This document shows, in pieces, positions 8,724 to 16,882 of a stretch of DNA of 64,000 nucleotides (positions within the stretch are counted from its first letter, which is position 1; each line of letters opens with the position of its first letter). Under the pieces are notes generated by a model. The model was not told the DNA's origin. It was given only the letters and a program-made list of their open reading frames with translations, and searched no databases. The position numbers and the translations under genes were made by a program. Source of the DNA: DSSB01 sp046346845 (GTDB lineage Bacteria > UBA10199 > DSSB01); contig JAXMHH010000002.1 of NCBI GenBank assembly GCA_046346845.1, positions 186,001 through 250,000 on the forward strand, read 5' to 3'.

Positions 8724-11509
8724 GCAAGCATCGGCTCGCCATCCTTTCCCTGCTCGCCGCCCTCGCCCTCCAAGCGCCGGGCGCCGCCTGGACGCGCGCT
8801 CCGCAGCGCCGCCCCGTTTCCGGCGAGGCCGAATCCAAGCCCTCCGAGGCGCAAACTTACGGAACGGAACAAGCCGACGAGAAGATGGGAACCCTGCTCG
8901 GCGTCGGCTTTTCGGGACTGAACGTCTATCCCGAGGACGCCGCCAGGGACATCGTCGGGCTGGAGCTGGGCCAAACCCTGACCCGCGGCGAGCTGGAAAA
9001 CGCGATCAACAACCTGCGCAAGTGGGGCGTCTTCGTCAGCGTCGAGGTCTTGGTCGAGTACGAGGGCGGCGGGGTCCGACTCACCTTCGAGGTGGTCGAA
9101 GGATTCCTCATCAAGGACGTCACGATCCGGGGAAATTACCCGCTCCTGGAAGGCAAGGTGCGCCGCACCCTGTTCCTCATTCCAGGCCAAATCTACGACA
9201 AATCGAAGCTCCCCGAGCAGCTCGACCGCCTGGACCGGCTCTACGAGCAGGAGGGCTATTTCGGAACCACCGTCCTGGCCATCGAGGATTACAACGAGGC
9301 CGAACGCGAGGTGACCATCGAGATCAAGATCCAGAAGGGCAAGACCTACCGGCTCCGCGACACCGACATCCACGGCAACACGGCCCTGGACCCGCGCCGG
9401 ATCCGCAATATCATCTTCACCTTCAGCCACTACAAGCCGCGCCAACTCAAGAAGGACCTGGCCAAGATCAAGCAGCTCTACAAAGACAAGGGCTTCGTCC
9501 GCGCCCGCGTCCGGCTCGACGGCGAAAGCTACGATTACGACACGCGTAAAATCGACGTCGATGTCGGGGTGCGGCAGGGAAAACGGGTGTTCGTCGCCTT
9601 CGAGGGGAATGACCATTATTTCGATCGGGTCCTGAAGAAAAACATCACCATCTACGAGGACGGGGACTTCGACGACTTTGAGCTGGAGGCCTCCAAGGGC
9701 AAGCTGGTCCGCTTCTACAAAGAGCGCGGCTACGAGGAAGTCAAGGTCACGGCCTCGAGGGAAAAACTGAACGACGAAGAGTACCTCGTCACCTTCCGGA
9801 TTATTGAGGGACCCCAGCGCCGCATCCAGTCCATCGACTTCGTCGGCAACAAGGACATCAAGAGCTCGAAGCTCAAGGACTCCATCCAAACCAAGGAAAC
9901 CGGCATCGGGGAGCGGGGCTACTATCTCCCGGCACTGTTCGAGGAGGACCTCAAGACAATCGAGAACAATTACAAAAAAGAGGGCTGGCTCGACGCCAAG
10001 ATCAAGGATTGGGATCGCGGTTTCAACCAGGTGGGGGACCGCGTCATCCTCACCGTCACCATCGACGAAAACGCCCGAGCCCGGGTCGCCGACCTGCACC
10101 TCGATGGCCTCCCTGAGGAAGTGAAACAGGAAGTTTGGGAAAAGCTGGCCTGCAGGCCGGGCGAGCCTTACAGCCCGGAACGCCTTGACGAGGACGCCCA
10201 GTACATCTTGCTGGCCCTTTCCAATCACGGCTACCCCTACGCCAAGATCGATAAAGACGCGGTCAACACCAAGGACAACCTTTGGGACCTGCGCCTGAAG
10301 GCGGATATCGGCAAGCACGTGACGATCGGACGCATCCTGTTCGTCGGCAACTCCCTGACCCAGGAGAGTACGATCCGGAAGAACCTGCGTTTTCATGAGG
10401 GCTCGGAGTTTTCCGCGAAGAACATCCTCCAATCCCAACTCAATCTCCGTCGGCTCGGCGCCTTCGACGGGGTCACCATCGAGACCTTGGGGCTATCCAA
10501 CCAAAACTCCGTGGTCCACGCGGTCATTCGTCTCCAGGAAAAGAAGACCAAGATCATCGACCTCGAGGCGGGCTACAACACGGACACGCAATTCAGCGGC
10601 AAGATCGTCTTCAACAAGCTCAACATGTGGGGGACGGGCAAGAACTTCAACGTCAAGCTGCAGGGCGGCCAGGAAGTCTCCCGGCTGGAGCTCAACTACG
10701 TCGATCCGCGGGTGCGGGGCAGCTCGGTCCAGCTTTTGGTCGGCACCTTCGCCGGCTTCAACCGCCGCCCCTTCTTCGAGGATTTCGAGACCGGGGCCTT
10801 CTCCACCCTGTTCAAGGACTTCGGGCCCTTCCTCAGCGCCTTCGGGCGACTGGATTTCGAATACGTCAATTTCAACGAGAGCAAGACGATCATCGACCAG
10901 CTCGAGCCGCGGGAGAGCGCCGACGACCACACCCGCCTGCAGACGACCCTGGGCGTCACCTATGACCGGCGCGACAGCTACGGCGATCCGCGCAAGGGCT
11001 ATTACCTGAACGGCAGCTTCACCTTGACCAACCAATTCCTCCAGCTGTCCGGGAACTACCTCACCGCCAACGCCAATATGGGCGTCTGGTACACGCCCTT
11101 CAAGCGGATCACCTTCGCCAACGCCCTGCGGGTGTCGAAGATTTTCCCCTTCCCGGGCAACACCTTCATCACCGCCGACGAGCGGCTCTACCTCGGGGGC
11201 GACGACACGGTGCGCGGCTTCTCGCAGGACTCGCTCCTCCCCACCGGCGGCACCTTCTCCCTCGTGCACAACTTCGAGATGCAGATCCGGGCCTTCAACA
11301 ACTTCCAGGTGGTCGGCTTCCTCGACACCGGGATCGTCATCCCCGACATGAGCCAATTCAACCTGTTCAACCTGCGGCACTCCGCCGGACCGGGGATCCG
11401 CTACGTCACGCCCGTCGGCCCGATCCGTCTCGATTACGGCGTCATCCTCGATCCCCATCCGGGCGACTCGAGGACCCGCCTGCACTTCACCTTCGGGTAT
11501 TTCTTCTAG
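8720..11509 (+). CDS. Omp85 family outer-membrane assembly factor (BamA/TamA type)
   Basis: This 929-residue outer-membrane protein starts with a signal peptide (about 1-23). Several POTRA domains follow, with repeats of the style G-x-x-L-x(n)-L-x-x-x-G-x-F/Y. A 16-strand barrel runs from about residue 610 and contains the lid-lock region and the VRGFSQDSLLPTGG motif. It ends in FTFGYFF with a terminal Phe, the insertion signal. The start is TTG, overlapping the tamB-like stop by 4 bases. The POTRA number and length suit BamA, while the tamB neighbour suits TamA. No bamBDE or skp gene is nearby, so I leave the symbol blank. Confidence 0.9.
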   Translation: MSKHRLAILSLLAALALQAPGAAWTRAPQRRPVSGEAESKPSEAQTYGTEQADEKMGTLLGVGFSGLNVYPEDAARDIVGLELGQTLTRGELENAINNLRKWGVFVSVEVLVEYEGGGVRLTFEVVEGFLIKDVTIRGNYPLLEGKVRRTLFLIPGQIYDKSKLPEQLDRLDRLYEQEGYFGTTVLAIEDYNEAEREVTIEIKIQKGKTYRLRDTDIHGNTALDPRRIRNIIFTFSHYKPRQLKKDLAKIKQLYKDKGFVRARVRLDGESYDYDTRKIDVDVGVRQGKRVFVAFEGNDHYFDRVLKKNITIYEDGDFDDFELEASKGKLVRFYKERGYEEVKVTASREKLNDEEYLVTFRIIEGPQRRIQSIDFVGNKDIKSSKLKDSIQTKETGIGERGYYLPALFEEDLKTIENNYKKEGWLDAKIKDWDRGFNQVGDRVILTVTIDENARARVADLHLDGLPEEVKQEVWEKLACRPGEPYSPERLDEDAQYILLALSNHGYPYAKIDKDAVNTKDNLWDLRLKADIGKHVTIGRILFVGNSLTQESTIRKNLRFHEGSEFSAKNILQSQLNLRRLGAFDGVTIETLGLSNQNSVVHAVIRLQEKKTKIIDLEAGYNTDTQFSGKIVFNKLNMWGTGKNFNVKLQGGQEVSRLELNYVDPRVRGSSVQLLVGTFAGFNRRPFFEDFETGAFSTLFKDFGPFLSAFGRLDFEYVNFNESKTIIDQLEPRESADDHTRLQTTLGVTYDRRDSYGDPRKGYYLNGSFTLTNQFLQLSGNYLTANANMGVWYTPFKRITFANALRVSKIFPFPGNTFITADERLYLGGDDTVRGFSQDSLLPTGGTFSLVHNFEMQIRAFNNFQVVGFLDTGIVIPDMSQFNLFNLRHSAGPGIRYVTPVGPIRLDYGVILDPHPGDSRTRLHFTFGYFF

Positions 11510-11517
11510 GAGGGACG

Positions 11518-12777
11518 ATGAACCGCGTGCGTCGTCTCCTCTTCCTCGCCGTCTTCCTGGGCAGCGCCTGCGCCAAGCCGGCGCCGAACCTGAGCGTCAT
11601 GGGGTCCAAACCGGATTGGAATTCCCTGGCGCCCTTTGCCGAGGCCGTTTCCCCCGCCGAATTCCAGCGCCTCATGAACCAAGTCTATTCCCGCGACGGC
11701 AGCTGGGCGGATTTCTTCCGCTTGGAGGGAAACACCCTCGAGGTCAAGGCCCCGGGCTTTGCAGACGGCTTGGTTCGCGTCCCCCTCGCCGCGGAGGGGA
11801 TGCCGGCCAAGATCCCCCCACGGTACTGGCGGGCGGCCCCGCTGCAGCATCCGACTCCGAAGCGGCCGCTGGCCGGGCTGCGCATCGCGCTCGACCCCGG
11901 GCACCTGGGCGGCGCTTGGGCGCGGATGGAGCGGCGTTGGTTCCGGCCGGAGGGCCAAGCGCCCATTGCGGAAGGCGACCTGACCCTCGGGGTGGCGAGG
12001 CAGCTGAAAAAGCGCCTGGAGGCCTTGGGTGCCGAGGTCTATCTGACGCGCGACTCCGCCGACCCAGCGACGGCACTGCGCCCGGAGGACCTGCGGGGGA
12101 TCGCCGCGGAGGCCCTAGATCGGCGCCAGGACCTTAACCTCGAATCTCCAGCCGCCTTCAGCAACCTGCCGCGGGAGGAACAAATCCAGCGCATCAGCGA
12201 GCTGCTGTTCTACCGCGTCGCGGAGCTCCGCGCCCGCGCCGCACGGGTGAACGAAAAGTTCCAACCGGACCTGACCCTCTGCCTGCATTTCAACGCCGCC
12301 GACTGGGGAGACCCCGAGCATCCCAAGCCGGCCACCGGCAACCACCTCCATGTCTTGATTCCAGGCGCGGTCGAGGCGGGGGAATGGGCCTTGGACGACG
12401 TCCGCTTCGAGATGCTGCGCCGCCTGCTGGACGGTTCCCACCGCGTCGAACTTTCCTTGGCCGAAACGATCGCCAACTCCCTTTCCGCCCGGACCGGCCT
12501 CCCGCCGGCCCTGGTGCCGGGCGGCTCGGTGAAGAAAGTCGGCGACAACCCTTACCTCTGGTCGCGAAACCTCCTGGCCAATCGCCTCTTCGAAAACCCC
12601 ACCGTCTTCGTCGAGGCCTATGTGATGAATCACCCCCATGTGATCGCGCGGCTCGAGGCGGGGGACTTCGAAGGCCGGAGAAACATCGGCGACCAAGAAG
12701 TTAGCAGCCTCTATCGAGATTATGCCGAGGGCCTGGCGCAGGGGATCTTGGCCTATTTCCAAAAAAACGACGAATAA
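11518..12777 (+). CDS. N-acetylmuramoyl-L-alanine amidase (Amidase_3), lipoprotein
   Basis: This is a zinc amidase that cleaves the lactyl-amide bond between MurNAc and the stem peptide. The N-terminus is a lipoprotein signal with lipobox LGSAC. The catalytic domain begins near residue 119 with LRIALDPGH (zinc His near 127), followed by EGDLTLGVARQLKKRLEALG, CLHFNAAD (zinc His near 255) and FVEAYVMNH, the position of the catalytic Glu. It starts 8 bp after the Omp85 gene with an AGGAGG site, so it is probably in the same transcript. It would act in the periplasm on septal or lateral wall. The spacer between the first two zinc motifs is longer than in AmiC. Confidence 0.88.
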   Translation: MNRVRRLLFLAVFLGSACAKPAPNLSVMGSKPDWNSLAPFAEAVSPAEFQRLMNQVYSRDGSWADFFRLEGNTLEVKAPGFADGLVRVPLAAEGMPAKIPPRYWRAAPLQHPTPKRPLAGLRIALDPGHLGGAWARMERRWFRPEGQAPIAEGDLTLGVARQLKKRLEALGAEVYLTRDSADPATALRPEDLRGIAAEALDRRQDLNLESPAAFSNLPREEQIQRISELLFYRVAELRARAARVNEKFQPDLTLCLHFNAADWGDPEHPKPATGNHLHVLIPGAVEAGEWALDDVRFEMLRRLLDGSHRVELSLAETIANSLSARTGLPPALVPGGSVKKVGDNPYLWSRNLLANRLFENPTVFVEAYVMNHPHVIARLEAGDFEGRRNIGDQEVSSLYRDYAEGLAQGILAYFQKNDE

Positions 12778-12828
12778 GCCACCCTCATGACCTAATGGAA
12801 TAATTCTAAAAATCGCCGTGCCGTTCCC

Positions 12829-12861
12829 CACCCGAAAGAAACAATTTGTCGATTTCGGGTG
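12829..12861. repeat. Inverted repeat between amidase and small lipoprotein genes
   Basis: Nine-base perfect arms CACCCGAAA and TTTCGGGTG surround a 15-base loop in the 178-bp gap. No T-run follows on either side, so it is not a standard intrinsic terminator. It could be a protein-binding site or an RNA hairpin at the end of the amidase transcript. Confidence 0.4.
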
Positions 12862-12955
12862 AAGTCCCCATAATTGGAACCTGCGCGGGTCCATTCCCGG
12901 GCCCCCTTTCTCAAACCGAGGCGTAGTAGGTTCGTCTTTTTTCGAAAGGAGATCT

Positions 12956-13237
12956 ATGAAACCGTTCCTTCCCATCGGCATTATTTTATTTGCGATTTCG
13001 GCTTGTAGCGGCCCCAAGAAGCAATGGCCTCAAGAGCAAAGAAGCGAGCTCGTCCAGGCCTGCGTGGAAAACACCAAGAAAAATCCAGCCCTGGACCAAG
13101 CGAAGGTACAGGATTATTGCACCTGCTATCAGCAGAAACTGGAAAACAAGTACCCCGAATTCATGGATCTCGCCAAACTGGGCGAAGCGGCGATGACCCA
13201 AGTGGCGGAAGAATGCCTGCCAGTGTTGACAAAATAA
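12956..13237 (+). CDS. Small lipoprotein, function unknown
   Basis: This 93-residue protein has a lipoprotein signal (lipobox ISAC at about residue 20) and a mature helical domain with four cysteines: one in QACVEN, the pair DYCTC, and one in EECLP. The pattern suggests two disulfides in the periplasm. A strong AAAGGAGAT ribosome site precedes the ATG. The stop is 10 bp from the next small exported protein, so the two are probably co-transcribed. I do not recognise the family. Confidence 0.7.
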   Translation: MKPFLPIGIILFAISACSGPKKQWPQEQRSELVQACVENTKKNPALDQAKVQDYCTCYQQKLENKYPEFMDLAKLGEAAMTQVAEECLPVLTK

Positions 13238-13247
13238 CGAGGAAATC

Positions 13248-13664
13248 ATGAGGAAAACTCTTCACTGCCCTATCGCCCTGTTCATCCTCTGGCTCGCGTC
13301 CCTGTTCAGCCTTGGAATGCGGAACGGGCTTGCAGCCACCAGCATCGAGGGAATTCCGGACTACCCCGGCTCCCAAAGGCTCTGCGCGGAGCATGTGACG
13401 AGTGCGAGCGGTCACATTTCCTGGCGGAGTTTCGCCACCGAGGCCGAGCCCGCCCAGGTCGCTGCTTATTTCGAGGGCAAGCTCGGGGTCAAAACCACCG
13501 TCTCGGCGGGGACTTACGCCCTCCAGGCCGGCGACAACCCCGACCTGCAGGTGGTGATCGCTCCCGGCGCCAAAGCCAAGGAACTGCCCTCCTGCGGCAA
13601 GCCCTCGCCCCCTTCCGCCAAGACCCTGATCGTCGTCTCCCAGCGGATCCGGGGCAAAAACTGA
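13248..13664 (+). CDS. Small exported protein, function unknown
   Basis: This 138-residue protein has a typical Sec signal peptide (about 1-30, cleavage after GLAA) and a mature domain starting with IEGIPDYPGSQRLC. The pattern of a DYPGS opening followed by an F-x(n)-V-A-A-Y-F-x-x-K-L strand-helix resembles small periplasmic proteins of unknown function that begin YPGA/S and carry a Y-F-x-x-x-L segment. Two cysteines (RLCAEH and PSCGK) could pair. A GAGGAAAT ribosome site precedes the ATG. Confidence 0.65.
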   Translation: MRKTLHCPIALFILWLASLFSLGMRNGLAATSIEGIPDYPGSQRLCAEHVTSASGHISWRSFATEAEPAQVAAYFEGKLGVKTTVSAGTYALQAGDNPDLQVVIAPGAKAKELPSCGKPSPPSAKTLIVVSQRIRGKN

Positions 13665-13679
13665 ACTTTTCATCGTTTT

Positions 13680-13695
13680 TTCACGCTCCCTTCCT
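13680..13695 (+). promoter_or_regulatory. Partial CreB-type box upstream of creD
   Basis: TTCAC, six bases, then TTCCT, 80 bp upstream of the creD start. The E. coli cre tag is TTCAC-N6-TTCAC, so the spacing is exact and eight of ten core bases match. It lies between the previous gene and creD, where a CreB site is expected. Confidence 0.35.
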
Positions 13696-13775
13696 ACTCC
13701 TTTCTCGGGCCCCACCGATCTTCTCTCCAGGGACGGCATTCCGCCTCCCGATCGGTCGAAGCAAAGGAGAAAACC

Positions 13776-15125
13776 ATGAAAGGTCGATTCGCAGTCTTGC
13801 TGAAAGTCTTCTTCATCGGCGCCATGACGCTGGTGATGCTCATTCCCACCCTCTTCATCATGAACCTGATCGAGGAGCGCCAGGCGCGGCGCAGCGAGGC
13901 CAGCGACGAGGTCTTGAAGGGCTGGGGCGGCGAGCAAACCTTGAGCGGCCCCGTCCTCGTCGTCCCCTTCCTCGTCGAGACCACCTTGACCAACGAGAAA
14001 GGCCAGAAAACCCTGCAACGGGAGCTGCACTTTTCCTATTTCTTGCCGGAGAAGCTGGAGGTCGAAAGCGACCTGGCCTCCCAGACCCTGCAACGCGGGA
14101 TCTTTCGGGTACCGGTCTATCACGGCGTCATGAGGGTCCAAGGGCGTTTCGCCCGGCCCGACTTCTCGGCCTGGAATATCCCGGAGGACAAGGTCTACTG
14201 GGACCGCGCCTTCCTCACCCTGGGAGTCAGCGACCTACGCGGCCTGCGGGAGACCCCCAAGGTCTCGTGGAACTCTCAGTCGATCGCCTTTGAGCCGGGC
14301 ACCAAGGACGGCGCCCTGTTTGACTCGGCGATCCGCGCGAAGCTGCCGCCCATCGCCGCCAGCGCCGCGGGTTTCGACTTTCAAATGAACCTGCAGATGG
14401 GCGGCGGCCGTTACCTGGCCTTCCTCCCGCTGGGCAAGGACACGAGCGTGAAGCTTTCGGCCAACTGGCCGCACCCGAGCTTCACGGGGAATTTCCTGCC
14501 GGTGTTCCGCCAAGTCGACGCAAACGGCTTCAAGGCGGAGTGGAAGATCCCCGAGACCGCCCGCGCCATCCCGCAGAGCTGGCGCGATTCCGTGCCCGAC
14601 CTGTATCTTCCCTCCTTCGCCTTCGGCGCGGGCTTCGTGATGCCGGTCGATATCTACCAATTCACGACACGCGCCGCGAAGTACGCCATGCTGTTCATCC
14701 TCCTCACCTTCGTCGCCTTCTTCCTCTTCGAGGTGTTGAGCAAACTGCGCATCCATCCCGTCCAGTATCTCCTGGTCAGCGCCGGGCTCTGCCTCTTTTA
14801 CCTGCTGCTGCTCTCGCTCTCGGAGCACATCGCCTTCGCCTGGGCCTACTTGGCCGCCACCGCCGGGACGGTGGGCCTGATCACCGCCTACCTGACGACG
14901 GTTTTGCAGAAGAAGAGCCGCGCCCTGCTGATGGCCGTGATCCTCTCCGGTCTCTACGGCTATCTTTTCACCTTGTTGCGCGCCGAGGACTACGCGCTGC
15001 TGATGGGCAGCGGCGGCCTCTTCCTGATCCTCGCCGCGGTCATGTTCCTCACCCGTCGGATCAACTGGTACGAGATCGACCAGACCAAGGCGACCCCGGT
15101 CCTCAACGCGACGGCCCTGTCCTGA
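13776..15125 (+). CDS. creD: CreD family inner-membrane protein
   Basis: This 449-residue protein shows the CreD layout. A short cytoplasmic N-terminus and one membrane helix (about 10-28) lead into ERQARRSEASDEV and a G-x-x-Q-x-L-x-G-P-x-L-V-V-P-F motif (WGGEQTLSGPVLVVPF). A large periplasmic domain is followed by a cluster of six hydrophobic helices from about residue 300. CreD is the main output of the CreBC two-component system and is linked to envelope integrity and beta-lactam tolerance. The gene opens a + strand pair with the GH3 enzyme and faces creB-creC across a convergent junction, so regulator and target are side by side. Confidence 0.93.
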   Translation: MKGRFAVLLKVFFIGAMTLVMLIPTLFIMNLIEERQARRSEASDEVLKGWGGEQTLSGPVLVVPFLVETTLTNEKGQKTLQRELHFSYFLPEKLEVESDLASQTLQRGIFRVPVYHGVMRVQGRFARPDFSAWNIPEDKVYWDRAFLTLGVSDLRGLRETPKVSWNSQSIAFEPGTKDGALFDSAIRAKLPPIAASAAGFDFQMNLQMGGGRYLAFLPLGKDTSVKLSANWPHPSFTGNFLPVFRQVDANGFKAEWKIPETARAIPQSWRDSVPDLYLPSFAFGAGFVMPVDIYQFTTRAAKYAMLFILLTFVAFFLFEVLSKLRIHPVQYLLVSAGLCLFYLLLLSLSEHIAFAWAYLAATAGTVGLITAYLTTVLQKKSRALLMAVILSGLYGYLFTLLRAEDYALLMGSGGLFLILAAVMFLTRRINWYEIDQTKATPVLNATALS

Positions 15126-15142
15126 GGCGAGAGGAACAAGCC

Positions 15143-16594
15143 ATGTGGAAATCCAGGACCGCCTTTTCCCTCTTCACACTGGCCCTCGGGGGGGCCGGGC
15201 TCCAGGCCCGCTCCCCCTTCCTCCTCGCCTGGCGCGGCGCCCTGCCTTGGATCTTCCTTGGGCTTGGCCTGTGCCTCACCTGGCGTTTTCGCCGGCGGCG
15301 GGCCTGGGCCGGCTTGATTTTCCTCGTCTGCCTGATCCCGCTTGGCCTGCAGCGCCAGAATGCCTCGACTCGGAGGCAGGTCTTAGCCGCGGACCCGAGC
15401 GAGCTGCGGAGGCTCGGGCGTCACTTCGTCGTCGGTTACCGGGACTACGCGGAACTCGAGGCCCTGGTCGCCCGCGGCGCGGTGGGCGGGGTCTTCGTCA
15501 CCCAACGCAACATCCAAGGAAAGAGCGCGGCCCAACTGAGCGCCGAGCTGCGCCACCTGCAAGCGCTTCAGGCGGCGCAAGGCCTGCCACCGCTCTACAT
15601 CGCGACCGATCAGGAGGGCGGGTCGGTCTCCAGGCTTTCTCCCCTGGTGCCGACCCAGCCCTCCCTCGCGGTGTGGCTGCAGGCGGGCGGGTCGGCCGGG
15701 GCCTACGCCGACTTGCAGGCACAGGCCTTGGCGGACCTCGGCATCAACCTGAACTTCAGCCCCGTCGTCGATCTCCTTCCCGCTGGCCCGGAGCGGCGCT
15801 TCCATCCCCGCACCCTGCTCGAAGAACGCGCCATCTCGGAGGATCCCGAGCAGGTCGCCGTCGCCGCCGCGGAATATTGCCTCGCCTTGGAACGCCGCGG
15901 CCTGCGCTGCACCTTAAAACACTTTCCGGGCTTGGGCCAAGTCGCCGTCGACACCCACTTCAGCGAGGGCGAGCTCACCAGCCCGCAGGAGGAATTGGAG
16001 ATCCGCGATTGGCTGCCATTCCGCGCGGTGCTGGCCGAAAGCCATGCCTTCCTGATGCTCGGGCATGTCCGGGTGTCCGCATTGGACCACGATCTCCCGG
16101 CCTCGATTTCTCCGGCGATCGTCCGCGGCCTGGTCCGCGGCGCCTGGGGTCACCAAGGCGTCGTGATCACCGATGACTTCACGATGGGGCCCATCCAGGG
16201 CAGACCCGGCGGGGTGGGACCCGCCGCCGTGCAGGCCTTGAAGGCGGGAGTGGACCTCATCCTCATCTCTTACGATCCGGACCTCTATTACGAGGCGATG
16301 GCGAGCCTGCTGAACCACCGGGAGGATCATGAGTTAAGGCTGGCCTTGGCCGACAGCGCGGGGCGCCTAGGGAAGGATCTCGATCGGCGTGCCGTTGGGT
16401 ACCAGGTCCCAAATCTCCTCGATCTCGGCATTGGTCACGGCAATGCAGCCGTCGGTCCAGTCGTAGAGCCGGTGGACGGCGCCGAAATCCGGCAGGCTGT
16501 TTGGCAGTCCGTGGATCATGACGGAACCTCCGGGGGAGACCCCGCGGGCCTGGGCCGCCTCCCGGTCCCGGGCGCTGGGATAGGAGATATGTAA
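15143..16594 (+). CDS. Glycoside hydrolase family 3, beta-N-acetylhexosaminidase-like
   Basis: The predicted role is removal of N-acetylglucosamine from muropeptides (NagZ type). Two or more N-terminal hydrophobic helices (about residues 7-60) suggest membrane anchoring, unlike cytosolic E. coli NagZ. Catalytic landmarks are DQEGGSVSRL, KHFPGLG followed by VDTH (the NagZ catalytic His position), and VVITDDFTM with the nucleophile Asp near 343. It starts 17 bp after creD with a GAGAGG site. The frame runs about 75 residues past the usual GH3 end and overlaps the opposing L,D-transpeptidase by 228 bases. That tail may not be functional, or the true stop may have been lost to a frameshift. Confidence 0.85.
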   Translation: MWKSRTAFSLFTLALGGAGLQARSPFLLAWRGALPWIFLGLGLCLTWRFRRRRAWAGLIFLVCLIPLGLQRQNASTRRQVLAADPSELRRLGRHFVVGYRDYAELEALVARGAVGGVFVTQRNIQGKSAAQLSAELRHLQALQAAQGLPPLYIATDQEGGSVSRLSPLVPTQPSLAVWLQAGGSAGAYADLQAQALADLGINLNFSPVVDLLPAGPERRFHPRTLLEERAISEDPEQVAVAAAEYCLALERRGLRCTLKHFPGLGQVAVDTHFSEGELTSPQEELEIRDWLPFRAVLAESHAFLMLGHVRVSALDHDLPASISPAIVRGLVRGAWGHQGVVITDDFTMGPIQGRPGGVGPAAVQALKAGVDLILISYDPDLYYEAMASLLNHREDHELRLALADSAGRLGKDLDRRAVGYQVPNLLDLGIGHGNAAVGPVVEPVDGAEIRQAVWQSVDHDGTSGGDPAGLGRLPVPGAGIGDM

Positions 16595-16882
16595 GGCACG
16601 GTGGTAGTTGGAATTGGGATTCCGTGCGTCGATGGAATAGTGGCCCTCCGGCGTCTTGTGGTCGCCTTGCTCCTGCTTGGCGCCGATCGGTTCCTTGCCC
16701 AAGGAGACCTGATAGGTCTTCACGACCTTATTGCCCTGGTACAGGGTCATGCGACGCTCCGCCTTTTCAACCACGATTTTGTCTACCTTAGGCCGTACCG
16801 GCCGCTTCGCCAAGGCGGCGAGCGGTGCGACAAGCACCAAGAGAAACAAGAGGAAGAGGATTTTTTTATTCGGGGTTTTCAT
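16367..16882 (-). CDS. L,D-transpeptidase (YkuD domain), exported
   Basis: This 171-residue protein has an N-terminal signal or anchor (about 1-25). The YkuD domain begins at KVDKIVVEKAERRMTLY and contains the HG motif IHGLPN and the catalytic DWTDGCIAVTN, with Cys near 146. Such enzymes form 3-3 crosslinks in peptidoglycan or attach proteins to it. The ATG overlaps the 3' end of the histidine-kinase gene by 17 bases, so it is the third gene of a creB-creC-ldt operon. That fits a cell-wall stress system. The 3' end is antisense to the GH3 tail. Confidence 0.92.
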   Translation of the reverse strand: MKTPNKKILFLLFLLVLVAPLAALAKRPVRPKVDKIVVEKAERRMTLYQGNKVVKTYQVSLGKEPIGAKQEQGDHKTPEGHYSIDARNPNSNYHRALHISYPSARDREAAQARGVSPGGSVMIHGLPNSLPDFGAVHRLYDWTDGCIAVTNAEIEEIWDLVPNGTPIEILP

